From Protaetiibacter mangrovi (GTDB taxonomy: Bacteria > Actinomycetota > Actinomycetes > Actinomycetales > Microbacteriaceae), in the NCBI RefSeq assembly GCF_024752305.1, contig NZ_JANTHX010000007.1, positions 402,306 through 466,305 on the forward strand: a stretch of 64,000 nt of DNA. The letters run 5' to 3'. The position numbers and the translations under genes were made by a program. The notes beneath the pieces are model-generated. The model was given only the letters and a program-made list of their open reading frames with translations. It had not been told where the DNA came from and searched no databases. Below, piece after piece: positions 25,250 to 33,443 of this stretch; the first letter of the stretch is position 1; each line of letters starts with the position of its first letter.

Positions 25250-27192
25250 CGGCGAACCACCCGCGGCTGTTCGAGCCGCTCGACGTCGGCGCCCGTCGCG
25301 CGCGCAACCGCATCGTGCGCGCGGCGACCACGACGAACCTGTCCGAGGACAACGGGGTCAGCGACCGCCTCATCGCGCACTACGCGGGGATCGCGCGCGG
25401 AGGGACGGGCACGCTGGTCACCGAGGCGCTGCGCATCCATCCGAGCGTGCTGCACGGTCCGTTCGGCATCGCGGCGTTCCGCGAGGAAGCCCTCCCGGGG
25501 CTCGAGCGCTTCGCCGCGGCCATCCACGACGAGGGCGCGCTGCTGATCGGCCAGCTCAACCACAGCGGTCGGCAGCACACCTCGACGAGCGTGCCGCCGC
25601 GCCTCGTCGGCCCGTCCCCGGTGGCCTGCCCCCGCAGCGGCGGGGTCCCGCACGAGCTCACCGCCGCGGAGGTGTCGGAGCTCGCCGACGGCTACGTGCG
25701 CTCGGGACTCAACATCGCGCGCGCCGGCTTCGACGGCGTCGAACTCAACGGCGCGCAGGGGCACCTGCTGCAGCAGTTCCTCTCCCCGTTCAGCAACATC
25801 CGCGACGACCGGTACGGCGGGGATGCGGATCGTCGCGCCCGGCTCGCGCTCGACATCCTCGGGGCGCTCCGGGCGCAGGCCCCCGCCGACTTCGCCATCG
25901 GCTACCGGCTCGGCGTCGACGAGTTCACCGACGGCGGCCTCACCACGGAGCTCACCCGGGACTTCGCGCTGCGGCTGCAGGACGAGGGTCTGATCGACTA
26001 CGTCTCGTTCTCGCAGGGCAACTTCAACTCGATCGCGACCCACCTGCCCGACCGCCACCACCCGAGGACGCCGTTCGCCCACGTGCAGGAGCAGGTCGGG
26101 CGCGCGCTCGATCGTGTGGTGCGGATCGCGTGCACCGGGATCGTGATGCCGGAGGACGCCGACCGGATCCTCGCCGGAGGCTGGGCCGATGCGGTCGCGC
26201 TCGGTCGCGCGCTCACCGTCGACCCCCGATGGGCCGCGAAGGCGGAGGCGGGGCGCGACGACGACATCCGCCCCTGCATCCAGTGCAACCACTGCTGGTC
26301 GGGGCTGCACGAGGGTCTCGTGCCGCTGACCTGCGTGCAGAACGCGGAGGTCGGCCGCGAGTTGGAGCTGCGAACGCTGCCCCCCGCCGACCCCGCCCGG
26401 CACGTCGTCGTCGTCGGCGGCGGCCCGGCGGGCATGGAGACCGCGCGCGTCGCCGTCGAGCGCGGGCACAGCGTCACGCTGCTCGAGGCCGAGGCGGATC
26501 TCGGAGGCAAGGCGGGACCGGGCGTAGGCGATCTCGGCGGCGTCGGCGGCTTCGAGGCCGCCGCCCGGTGGCTCGCGCGCTCGATCGACCGCGCCGAGGT
26601 GCGCCTGGGCGTCGCGGCGGATGCGGAGACCGTGCTCGCGCTGGATCCCGACGTGGTCGTGGTCGCGACGGGTGCCGCTCCGGAGGCGCCGACGGTCCGC
26701 AGCGACGACAGCGTGCGACTGGTCGACGACGTCTCGGAGCTCCCGGAGCGGATCTCGGGCGGCGTTCTCGTGTTCGACGAGGACGGACACTACTGGGCGG
26801 CACAGGTCGCCGAAGAGGTCGCCCGACGCGGCGGCCGCGCCGTCGTCGTGACCCGCTTCTTCGAGCCGTTCCGCGAGCTTCCGAGCGTCTCGCGCATCGC
26901 CGCCCTGCGGAGCCTCGACCTCGCGGAGGCGGAGATCATCCCGATGCACGAGCTCGTGCGGTTCGAGGACGGAACCGCGGTGCTCTGCCACTACGACTCG
27001 CGGCGGGAACGGGTCGTCCCCGACGTGCACGCGGCAGTGTGGGTGGGCCCGCAGCACGCCCGCTCCGAACTCGTCGCGCGCGTGGGCGAGCTGCGTCCGG
27101 GTCTCCCCGTGCACCTCATCGGGGACGCCCGCGCGCCGCGCCGCATCCGCAACGCGATCCGGGAGGGCTACGAGCTCGGTCGCCGGGTGTGA
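25246..27192 (+). CDS. OYE-type FMN/[4Fe-4S]/FAD oxidoreductase (2,4-dienoyl-CoA reductase-like)
   Basis: Enoate reductase family, 648 aa. An N-terminal FMN TIM barrel (about 1-345) contains GQLNHSGRQ and DGVELNGAQGHLLQQFLSP. A 4Fe-4S cluster motif follows with Cys344, Cys347, Cys350 and Cys363. The C-terminal NAD(P)H/FAD part has HVVVVGGGPAGMETA near 386-400. The second nucleotide fold (about 510-560) is less canonical. It would reduce a C=C bond or a related unsaturated substrate. The ATG at 25246 overlaps the hydrolase stop; open frame upstream of it is shadow sequence. Confidence 0.92.
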   Translation: MTANHPRLFEPLDVGARRARNRIVRAATTTNLSEDNGVSDRLIAHYAGIARGGTGTLVTEALRIHPSVLHGPFGIAAFREEALPGLERFAAAIHDEGALLIGQLNHSGRQHTSTSVPPRLVGPSPVACPRSGGVPHELTAAEVSELADGYVRSGLNIARAGFDGVELNGAQGHLLQQFLSPFSNIRDDRYGGDADRRARLALDILGALRAQAPADFAIGYRLGVDEFTDGGLTTELTRDFALRLQDEGLIDYVSFSQGNFNSIATHLPDRHHPRTPFAHVQEQVGRALDRVVRIACTGIVMPEDADRILAGGWADAVALGRALTVDPRWAAKAEAGRDDDIRPCIQCNHCWSGLHEGLVPLTCVQNAEVGRELELRTLPPADPARHVVVVGGGPAGMETARVAVERGHSVTLLEAEADLGGKAGPGVGDLGGVGGFEAAARWLARSIDRAEVRLGVAADAETVLALDPDVVVVATGAAPEAPTVRSDDSVRLVDDVSELPERISGGVLVFDEDGHYWAAQVAEEVARRGGRAVVVTRFFEPFRELPSVSRIAALRSLDLAEAEIIPMHELVRFEDGTAVLCHYDSRRERVVPDVHAAVWVGPQHARSELVARVGELRPGLPVHLIGDARAPRRIRNAIREGYELGRRV

Positions 27193-27198
27193 GGCGAA

Positions 27199-27214
27199 CT
27201 GCTCGGCGGAGCAG
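27199..27214. terminator. Stem-loop between convergent operons
   Basis: CTGCTC-ggcg-GAGCAG, a perfect 6-bp GC-rich stem in the 33-bp gap between the convergent OYE and VOC-dioxygenase genes. There is no U-tract on either side. Possible bidirectional terminator. Confidence 0.35.
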
Positions 27215-27225
27215 GCACCGCCCCG

Positions 27226-28209
27226 CTAGTCGACCAGCGGGGTGCCGTGGGTGTGGAAGGTGTCGATCGTCTTGAGGCCCCAGGCCTGGCCCTTGGCCCG
27301 CTCGGCGGCGGTCCACGAGATCGTCTTCCAGTCGGGCGCCAGGATGAGGCGCGCGCCGGCGTTGCACAGCTCGATGCGGTTGCCGCCCGGCTCCCACACG
27401 TAGAGGAAGAAGGTCTGCTGGATCGCGTGCTTGTGCGGTCCGGTCTCGATGTGGATGCCCGCCTCGAGCATCACGTCGGCCGCGCGCAGGATGTCCTCGC
27501 GGGTGTCGGTCGCGAAGGCGATGTGGTGCAGGCGGCCGTTCGCGCCCGTCCAGTCGCGCGTGTAGACGAGGTCGTAGCTCTTCTGGCCGAGGTTGTACCA
27601 GATGGCGGCGTCCTCGCCGTCGTCGGTGACGATCCGCTCGGTGCAGCGCGCGCCCAGCACGTCGGCGAGGAACGCCGAGACGGCCGGCACGTCGTGGGTG
27701 AGGTAGTTCACGTGGTCGAGGCGGCGGATGTTGGCCCCGCGGCCCGGGAACGCGGCGGCCTGGTTCTTGAGCGAGGGCGTGTCGGTCGCGTCGGGCTCGT
27801 ACCAGTCGACGTCCCAGTAGACGCCCATCGGATGCCCGTCGGGGTCGTCGAAGCAGTACACCTCGCCGAGGCCGTGGAAGCCGTCGCGCCGCTCCCCGGC
27901 GAACGGCGTCTGCGCGATCGTCGCGATCAGCCGCTCCATCGCCTCCGGGCTCGCGGCACGCAGGAAGGTGCGGCCGATGCCGGCCTGCTCGCGCGCGATG
28001 AGCCGCAGCGTCCACGAGCTGTAGTCGTCCCAGGTGTGCAGATAGATCGACTCCGCGTCGCGGTGCACCTCGCGCAGCGCCATCTGGTTCACGAAGAAGT
28101 CACGGCTCGCCTGGAGGGTCGGCGTGTACAGCTCCACCGGGCCCACGTGGGCGAGTTCGCGGCGGCGTTCGGGGTCGTGGCGCAGTCGCGGCGCCGCGTG
28201 ATCGGTCAT
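27226..28209 (-). CDS. VOC-family (type I) extradiol dioxygenase, catechol 2,3-dioxygenase-like
   Basis: Two-domain vicinal-oxygen-chelate ring-cleavage enzyme, 327 aa. The Fe(II) triad is His166 (RLDHVNYLT), His229 (LHHIAFATD) and Glu280 (GNRIELCN), with Tyr270 in the signature FLYVWEPGGNR. The His-to-Glu spacing matches catechol 2,3-dioxygenase. The N-terminal domain is the degenerate half. The start overlaps the galD-like stop (ATGA). In a gal-type operon one would expect the class II LigAB/GalA enzyme; this type I protein may instead be the ring-cleavage step for a carboxylated catechol (inference). Confidence 0.92.
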   Translation of the reverse strand: MTDHAAPRLRHDPERRRELAHVGPVELYTPTLQASRDFFVNQMALREVHRDAESIYLHTWDDYSSWTLRLIAREQAGIGRTFLRAASPEAMERLIATIAQTPFAGERRDGFHGLGEVYCFDDPDGHPMGVYWDVDWYEPDATDTPSLKNQAAAFPGRGANIRRLDHVNYLTHDVPAVSAFLADVLGARCTERIVTDDGEDAAIWYNLGQKSYDLVYTRDWTGANGRLHHIAFATDTREDILRAADVMLEAGIHIETGPHKHAIQQTFFLYVWEPGGNRIELCNAGARLILAPDWKTISWTAAERAKGQAWGLKTIDTFHTHGTPLVD

Positions 28210-29282
28210 CGTCCGATCCTCTCGTCGTGGGCGGCCCGCGGCCACACCGTTCCATCCATGATCCTGCGCGCGGTGCGCACCAGCGTGCTCGAACGCACGC
28301 CCGTGGCTGCGCCGGAGCCCTGCAGCTCGAGCCCGACCTCGAACGCGCCCGTCGGGTGCTCGATCCGGTACGGCCCCTCCCCCGCGTCCGCGACGCTCCC
28401 GACCGTGCCGGGGGTGAGGCATCCGACCGCCACCGACACGGCACCGAGCACGCCGATCGCCTCGTGCACGCGGTGCGGGATGAAGGTGCGGGTGGTCGCG
28501 AGCCCCCCGTCGCGGGCGGGCGAGACGATGCTGAGCTTCGGGACGGTGGTGTCGGAGACGTCGCCGAGGCCCATCGCGTGGCCGGCGTCGAGCCGGATCC
28601 GTTCGAGGCGGGCACGCAGCGGCTCGTCCGCCTCGAGCTCGGCGGGGCTCTCGTCACCGCGCAGCCCGAGCGCCGCCGCCGGGATCAGCACGACCGGCAT
28701 CCCGGCGTCGACGCACGTGACGTCCTCGCCGCCGAGCCGGTCGACGAGATGGCCGGTCGGGAACGCCGGGGCGCCGTCGCCGAGGAAGTCGAGCGGGATC
28801 GCGGCGGCCGGGAACGGCACGCCCGACATGAGGGTGTCGCCGTCGTACTCGACCGCGCCGCCGGGTGTCGGCACGTGGGCGGTGACGAACGAGATCGTCG
28901 GGTTCAGCAGACGGATGCGCACGGGGGTCACGCCGTCGTGGGCGGCGACCAGACCGCGCTCGATCGCGAACGGTCCCACCCCCGCGAGGATGTTGCCGCA
29001 GGTCTGCCGATCGGTGACGAGGGGTTGGTCTGGCACCACCTGGAGGAAGAGGTAGTCGACGTCGGCCTCCGGCTCGGGCGAGGGCGAGACCACCCCGACC
29101 TTGCTGGTGAGCGGATGCGCGCCCCCCAGCCCGTCGATCTGCCGCACGTCGGGCGAGCCCATCACGCGCAGCAGCAGCTCGTCGCGCTCCGCGGGGTCGT
29201 CGGGCAGCTCGGAGGCGAGGAAGTACGCCCCCTTCGAGGTTCCGCCGCGCATGAGCATGCAGCGGATGCCGGCCGTCGTCAT
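28206..29282 (-). CDS. galD: PrpF-family isomerase, GalD-like 4-oxalomesaconate tautomerase
   Basis: Diaminopimelate-epimerase-like fold, 358 aa. N-terminal IRCMLMRGGTSKGAYF and later QTCGNILAGVGPFAIE, GHAMGLG and CLTPGT mark PrpF/GalD proteins. GalD interconverts keto and enol forms of 4-oxalomesaconate in gallate and protocatechuate 4,5-cleavage. PrpF isomerises 2-methylaconitate. The neighbours (GalB-like hydratase and GalC-like aldolase) favour GalD. It overlaps genes on both sides by ATGA. Confidence 0.87.
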   Translation of the reverse strand: MTTAGIRCMLMRGGTSKGAYFLASELPDDPAERDELLLRVMGSPDVRQIDGLGGAHPLTSKVGVVSPSPEPEADVDYLFLQVVPDQPLVTDRQTCGNILAGVGPFAIERGLVAAHDGVTPVRIRLLNPTISFVTAHVPTPGGAVEYDGDTLMSGVPFPAAAIPLDFLGDGAPAFPTGHLVDRLGGEDVTCVDAGMPVVLIPAAALGLRGDESPAELEADEPLRARLERIRLDAGHAMGLGDVSDTTVPKLSIVSPARDGGLATTRTFIPHRVHEAIGVLGAVSVAVGCLTPGTVGSVADAGEGPYRIEHPTGAFEVGLELQGSGAATGVRSSTLVRTARRIMDGTVWPRAAHDERIGR

Positions 29283-30064
29283 CCGAGCGCCTCCGGAACT
29301 CCCTCGCCGGCGACCGAGCGCAGCAGCTCGGCGACCGCGCGGGTGATGTCGGCGCGCCCGCCCGCGGTCTCCGCCATGGTGGCCGCGGCCTCCATCTCGT
29401 CGATGCGTCGCACGGCATGCACCGCGGTGCCGCCCACGAAACCGGCGAGCGTCTGCTCGTCGAGGTCGGTGAGGGTCGCGAGCAGGTGCGGCGCGAACCA
29501 GTCGACGAGACCCTCGCGCTCGGCCGCGCGCAGCGACTCGATCATGACCCCGGTGAGGCCCTTGACCAGCATGCTGCGCAGCAATTTGCGCGCGGCCGCG
29601 GTGCCGGCCTCACCCGGAACGATCTCGCTGGGGATGCCGGCGGGCGCGAGCAGTTCGGCGAGCGCCGTCGCGCCGTCGCCGCTGACGAGGATCGGGGTGT
29701 TCGCGGCCCCGCGGCGCACGGGAGCCATGATGGCGGCGTCGGCGAAGCGCATGCCGGCGGCGGTCGCGGTGCCGGCGAGCGCGCGCTTCAGCGCCGGGTC
29801 GGCGGTGGCGAAGTCGGCGTAGAGGGTCCCGGGTGAAACGACGCCGACGGCGGACGCGAGTGCCGAGGCCGCGCGGGCCGCGGGCGCGAAGGCGAGCACG
29901 GCATCCGCCCCGCGCACCGCGCCCTCCGCGGTGTCGACGCGCGCGACGCCGTCTACGGACGCGGTCGGGGCGGGATCCCATCCGCGCACCGCGACGTGAC
30001 CCACGAGGCCCGCCGCGAAGGTGCGTCCCGCCTCGCCGAGCCCGAGGACGGCGACGCGGGTCAT
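29279..30064 (-). CDS. NAD(P)-dependent 6PGDH-like dehydrogenase with DUF1932 domain
   Basis: Rossmann-fold beta-hydroxyacid dehydrogenase relative, 261 aa. The N-terminal VAVLGLGEAG nucleotide loop starts at residue 4, YADFATADPALKR follows, and the all-helical C-terminal half (about 160-261) matches the DUF1932 type, including KLLRSMLVKGLTGVMIES. It is shorter than classical 3-hydroxyisobutyrate dehydrogenases. It overlaps both neighbours by ATGA. Its step is unknown; it could reduce or oxidise an oxo/hydroxy intermediate of the meta-cleavage route. Standard gallate clusters have no such gene. Confidence 0.85.
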   Translation of the reverse strand: MTRVAVLGLGEAGRTFAAGLVGHVAVRGWDPAPTASVDGVARVDTAEGAVRGADAVLAFAPAARAASALASAVGVVSPGTLYADFATADPALKRALAGTATAAGMRFADAAIMAPVRRGAANTPILVSGDGATALAELLAPAGIPSEIVPGEAGTAAARKLLRSMLVKGLTGVMIESLRAAEREGLVDWFAPHLLATLTDLDEQTLAGFVGGTAVHAVRRIDEMEAAATMAETAGGRADITRAVAELLRSVAGEGVPEALG

Positions 30065-30759
30065 CCCGCGTCCCGCGGCAGCCGGTCGACGTACTGCACG
30101 CCGAGTTCGGCGAGCAGCGGGCGCAGGGAGTACAGGTCGACGCCGAGGGTCCCCGCGGCGAGCACCTCGCGCTTGGACTCCTCGTTCGCGAGCCGCGCCG
30201 CCGCAGCGGCGGCGACCTCCTCCCCCCGGGTGATGGGGAGCACGAGGACCCCGTCGTCGTCGGCCACGACGATGTCGCCGGGGTTCACGAGCTGCCCGGC
30301 GGCGACGACGGGGATGTTCACGGAGCCCGGGCTGGCTTTGACGGTGCCCTGCGCGTGCACGGCACGCGACCACACGGGGAAGCCCATCTCGCGCAGGGTC
30401 GCGATGTCGCGCACGCCGGCGTCGATCACGAGCCCGCGCACCCCGCGGGACAGGAGCGAGTTGGCGAGCAGGTCGCCGAACATGCCGTCGGTGGAATCCG
30501 ACGTCGTCGTGACGACGAGCACGTCGCCCGGGCGGCACACCTCGACCGCCGCGTGGATCATCAGGTTGTCACCCGGATGGCACGACACGGTGACCGCGGA
30601 GCCCGCGATCGCTGCGCCCTCGAGGCGCGCCCGGATGCGCGGGCCGAGCAGCCCGATCCGTCCGGCGGCCTCGTGGGCGGTCGCGACGCCGGCCTCGCCG
30701 AGAGCGGCGATCACCGCGTCCGGTGCGCGGTCGATCTCGCGGACGACGTAGTGCGCCAT
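30061..30759 (-). CDS. galC: 4-carboxy-4-hydroxy-2-oxoadipate aldolase/RraA-like (GalC/LigK-like)
   Basis: Class II pyruvate aldolase of the RraA fold, 232 aa. The signature D-x20-R-D is present as Asp96 and Arg117-Asp118 in GDLL-AGVRD, and the conserved VKASPGSVNIPVV follows. Family enzymes split 4-carboxy-4-hydroxy-2-oxoadipate to pyruvate plus oxaloacetate and also decarboxylate oxaloacetate. RraA proteins lack this context, and the galB and galD neighbours support the aldolase role. One base separates it from galB; it overlaps the dehydrogenase downstream. Confidence 0.88.
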   Translation of the reverse strand: MAHYVVREIDRAPDAVIAALGEAGVATAHEAAGRIGLLGPRIRARLEGAAIAGSAVTVSCHPGDNLMIHAAVEVCRPGDVLVVTTTSDSTDGMFGDLLANSLLSRGVRGLVIDAGVRDIATLREMGFPVWSRAVHAQGTVKASPGSVNIPVVAAGQLVNPGDIVVADDDGVLVLPITRGEEVAAAAAARLANEESKREVLAAGTLGVDLYSLRPLLAELGVQYVDRLPRDAG

Positions 30760-30760
30760 G

Positions 30761-31492
30761 TCAGTCGAGCTCCTGGGTGACCTGCGGGTAGAAGCGCTGG
30801 AAGGCCTCCGCCCGGGTGTCCTTCGGCAGGCCCAGGTTCGGTCCGCTGTTGCGCTCGGCCTGCACGCCGCGGCGCTTGCCGAGGTCGGTGTAATAGGGCA
30901 CGAGGTGGGCCTGCGCGACGAGCGCGTCCATGGCGGCGACCTTGGTGTCCCAGACGGACGTGATGTCGAGCAGCACGTCGGGGATGAAGCCGCAGACCTC
31001 GGGCTGATGCGGCTCGAAGGCGAAGACCGGGGGCGCGCCGATGACGTCACCCACGCCGACTACGCCCGGGGCCTGCGCGAGCACGCGCGCCGCGAGCGCG
31101 ATCTCGCCCGCCTTCGGGTGGTCCATGTTGTAGGGGTCCCGCTCGCCGTGGGTGAGCACGACCGCCGGCTGCACCTCACGGTAGAGCGCGATCAGACGCT
31201 CCATGAGCTCGTCGCTCTCGCGCAGCGGGTAGTCGCCCGCGTCGAAGAAGTGCACCTCGGCGCCGAGGGCGTCGGCGGCCGTCTGACCCTCGTCGCGACG
31301 GATCTGCTTGATCTCGTCGAGGCTCTTGCCCGCCCGCCAGGCGGCGGCCGACTCGCCGCGCTCGCCGAAGCTGAGGCAGGCGATGACGGCGCGCTGTCCG
31401 CGGGAGACCGCGAGGGCGATGGCCCCGCCCGCCCGCCAGACGAAGTCGCCGGGGTGTGCCGTCACGACGAGGAGCGGCGATTGATCCGACAT
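30761..31492 (-). CDS. galB: PIG-L-like 4-oxalomesaconate hydratase (GalB-like)
   Basis: Zn-dependent LmbE/PIG-L fold protein, 243 aa. The metal motif is AHPGDF (His13, Asp16), followed by the GalB-like FVWRAGGAIALAVSRGQ and CLSFGERGESAAAWR, and a later HGERDPYNMDHPKAG. GalB of pseudomonads, the reference for this subtype, hydrates 4-oxalomesaconate to 4-carboxy-4-hydroxy-2-oxoadipate. Order galB-galC-dehydrogenase-galD-dioxygenase fits a complete lower meta-cleavage branch. Its promoter overlaps the GntR operator at 31539. Confidence 0.9.
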   Translation of the reverse strand: MSDQSPLLVVTAHPGDFVWRAGGAIALAVSRGQRAVIACLSFGERGESAAAWRAGKSLDEIKQIRRDEGQTAADALGAEVHFFDAGDYPLRESDELMERLIALYREVQPAVVLTHGERDPYNMDHPKAGEIALAARVLAQAPGVVGVGDVIGAPPVFAFEPHQPEVCGFIPDVLLDITSVWDTKVAAMDALVAQAHLVPYYTDLGKRRGVQAERNSGPNLGLPKDTRAEAFQRFYPQVTQELD

Positions 31493-31518
31493 TGGACCTC
31501 CCAGAAGATGGTGCTGTC

Positions 31519-31546
31519 ACTATACATTCGGCGGCAATATTGTCAA
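31519..31546 (-). promoter_or_regulatory. Promoter of the galB operon
   Basis: On the minus strand, -35 TTGACA (31541-31546), 16-bp spacer, -10 TATAGT (31519-31524), about 27 bp before the galB start. It is a strong sigma-A-like promoter whose -35 lies inside the GntR-type operator, consistent with repression by steric block. Confidence 0.6.
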
Positions 31547-31560
31547 CAATCTTGCTGACG
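31539..31560. promoter_or_regulatory. GntR-type operator, copy 1
   Basis: ATTGT-CA-ACAAT (31539-31550) is a perfect 5-bp inverted repeat with a 2-bp centre, followed by a partly conserved flank ending TGACG. The same core recurs at 32297-32308 with a similar flank. It lies in the divergent region of galB and the GntR gene. Confidence 0.65.
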
Positions 31561-31647
31561 ACACAAGTCGGGTCCGGATGCGCTGCGCCGCGAGTGATCG
31601 CTGGTGCAGAATCGGACGACACCTCGGCGACACAGAACAGGCCCACC

Positions 31648-32295
31648 GTGAGCGATCTCGACGAGGTGCGCACCCAGCTGCGCACCGCCATTCTGCGGGG
31701 AAGCTATGCCCCGCGTCAGCGCCTCATCGAGACGGAGCTGGCCGAGCAGTACGGCGCGAGCCGCTTCGTGATCCGCAACGCCCTCATCCAGCTCGCGGCC
31801 GACGGGCTCGTCGAGCTGCAACCCAACCGCGGCGCCCGAGTGCGGGAGATCTCGGTGGCCGAGGCCGTGGAGATCACCGAGATCCGCCAAGCGGTCGAGG
31901 GCCTCGTCGCGCGACGTGCGGCCGAGCTCGTCACCGACCAGCAGATCGCGGAGCTGCGCGAACTCGGGGCGCGGATGGAGGCGGCCGTCGCCCAGGGCGA
32001 ACTGCTGCGCTACTCGGAGCTCAACGGCGTCCTCCACTCACGCGTGCGGGAGATCGCCGGTCACGCGACCGCGTCGCGGATCATCGAGCAGCTCAACGGC
32101 CAGATGGTGCGGCATCAGTTCCAGCTGTCGCTGCTGCCGGGTCGCCCCACGGTGTCGCTTCCGGAGCACCTCGCCATCGTCGACGCCGTGTGCGCGCGCG
32201 ATCCGGAGGGGGCGGAACGCGCGATGCGCGCCCACGTCGGCAGCGTCGTCGGCACGCTCGCCACCCTGGACACCTCCGGCCACCTGGCCAAATAA
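31648..32295 (+). CDS. GntR-family (FCD) transcriptional regulator
   Basis: FadR/FCD-class regulator of 215 aa. The winged helix spans about 3-70, with APRQRLIETELAEQYGASRFVIRNALIQLAADGLVELQPNRGARV. The all-helical ligand-binding FCD domain runs from about 85, with HSRVREIAGHATA and a late LPEHLAIVDAV. I chose GTG 31648 because a longer frame would run through the galB promoter and operator; its Shine-Dalgarno is weak. Identical operator cores flank the gene at 31539 and 32297, so it probably represses both galB and the ABC operon until an aromatic acid or ring-cleavage product binds. Confidence 0.9.
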   Translation: MSDLDEVRTQLRTAILRGSYAPRQRLIETELAEQYGASRFVIRNALIQLAADGLVELQPNRGARVREISVAEAVEITEIRQAVEGLVARRAAELVTDQQIAELRELGARMEAAVAQGELLRYSELNGVLHSRVREIAGHATASRIIEQLNGQMVRHQFQLSLLPGRPTVSLPEHLAIVDAVCARDPEGAERAMRAHVGSVVGTLATLDTSGHLAK

Positions 32296-32296
32296 G

Positions 32297-32318
32297 ATTG
32301 TCAACAATTTCGTTGACG
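32297..32318. promoter_or_regulatory. GntR-type operator, copy 2
   Basis: ATTGT-CA-ACAAT (32297-32308) plus flank TTCGTTGACG, repeating the site at 31539-31560 in the same orientation (12 of 12 core bases and 7 of 10 flank bases). It starts two bases after the GntR stop codon and 14 bp upstream of a TTGACA (32322-32327) that may be the -35 of the ABC operon. Confidence 0.65.
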
Positions 32319-32411
32319 GTATTGACAGCGAACCTGGCGACGACGTAGCGTCCCGGTCAACGCGGGGATCGCACCGACCCCGCGCGTCCGCCCTCATCAC
32401 AATGGAGTGAC

Positions 32412-33392
32412 ATGTCCACGAAGCGCATGTTCGGCGTCGCCGCGTTCGGCGCGGCCGCCATCCTGGCACTGACCGGCTGCACCGACTCGGGAGCTCCCGC
32501 TCCCGCCGAGTCCGGCGACGCCTCCGGGGAGCTCATCCCGATCACCGTCGGCGTCATCCCGATCGCCGACACCGCACCGCTCTACCTGGCCCAGTCGGAG
32601 GGCTTCTTCGCCGACGCCGGCCTCGACGTCACGATCGAGACCGCCGCCGGCGGTGCCGCGATCGTTCCCGCCGTCGTCGCGGGCGACTACCAGTTCGGCT
32701 TCAGCAACACGCTGAGTCTCATGGTCGCCCAGTCGAAGGACATCGACGTGAAGATGGTCTCCGCCGCCGTGGCCACCACGGGCGACACCTCGAGCGACTT
32801 CGGCGCCATCGTCGTGAAGGGCGACTCGCCCATCCAGACGGCAGCCGACCTCTCCGGCAAGACGGTGTCGAGCAACACGCTCGGCAACATCAACGACACG
32901 GTCACGCGATCCGTCGTCGACGCCGCGGGCGGAGACGGTGCGAGCGTAAACATCGTCGAGGTCGCCTTCCCGGACGCGGTCGCCGCGGTCGAGAACGGCC
33001 AGGTCGACGCCGCCTTCGTGGTCGAGCCCTTCGTGTCGGCAGCGCTCGCCGCGGGCGACCGCGTCGTGAGCTACGCCTACGCGGACTTCGACCCGTCGCT
33101 CGACATCGCGGCCTACTTCGCCCTCGGCAGCTACGTGAGCGACAACCCCGACATCGTGGAGAAGTTCCAGACCGCGATGTCGCAGGCCCTCGAGTTCGCC
33201 CAGAAGAACCCGGATGCCGTGCGCGACATCATCGGCACCTACACCAAGACGGACGACGCGACGCGCGCCAAGATCGTGCTCCCGATGTTCCCGGTGGAGA
33301 TCAACGAGGCGGCGCAGAAGAAGCTCGCCGAGGCCGCCGTGACATACGGCGCCCTGTCCGCCGAGCCGGACTGGGACAGCCTGCTGCCGTAA
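32412..33392 (+). CDS. ABC substrate-binding lipoprotein, NMT1/THI5-like
   Basis: Solute-binding protein of 326 aa. The signal peptide ends in LALTGC with lipidated Cys23; a Ser/Pro/Ala linker leads to ITVGVIPIADTAPLYLAQSEGFFADAGLDV, the hallmark of the NMT1 class, and PIQTAADLSGKTVSSNT. These proteins bind thiamine precursors, sulfonates or aromatic acids. Control by the same operator as galB suggests that the ligand is the aromatic acid degraded by the gal operon. Confidence 0.92.
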   Translation: MSTKRMFGVAAFGAAAILALTGCTDSGAPAPAESGDASGELIPITVGVIPIADTAPLYLAQSEGFFADAGLDVTIETAAGGAAIVPAVVAGDYQFGFSNTLSLMVAQSKDIDVKMVSAAVATTGDTSSDFGAIVVKGDSPIQTAADLSGKTVSSNTLGNINDTVTRSVVDAAGGDGASVNIVEVAFPDAVAAVENGQVDAAFVVEPFVSAALAAGDRVVSYAYADFDPSLDIAAYFALGSYVSDNPDIVEKFQTAMSQALEFAQKNPDAVRDIIGTYTKTDDATRAKIVLPMFPVEINEAAQKKLAEAAVTYGALSAEPDWDSLLP

Positions 33393-33443
33393 CCGGCATC
33401 CGCACCATCAGATCCACCTGAACCCGAGAAGGCAAGGAACGAC

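Noticed and set aside
31456-32295. GntR gene starting at 31456 (279 aa)
   Set aside because: The extra N-terminus would cover the galB promoter, operator and Shine-Dalgarno and has no homology-like features. GTG 31648 gives a standard FCD-type length.
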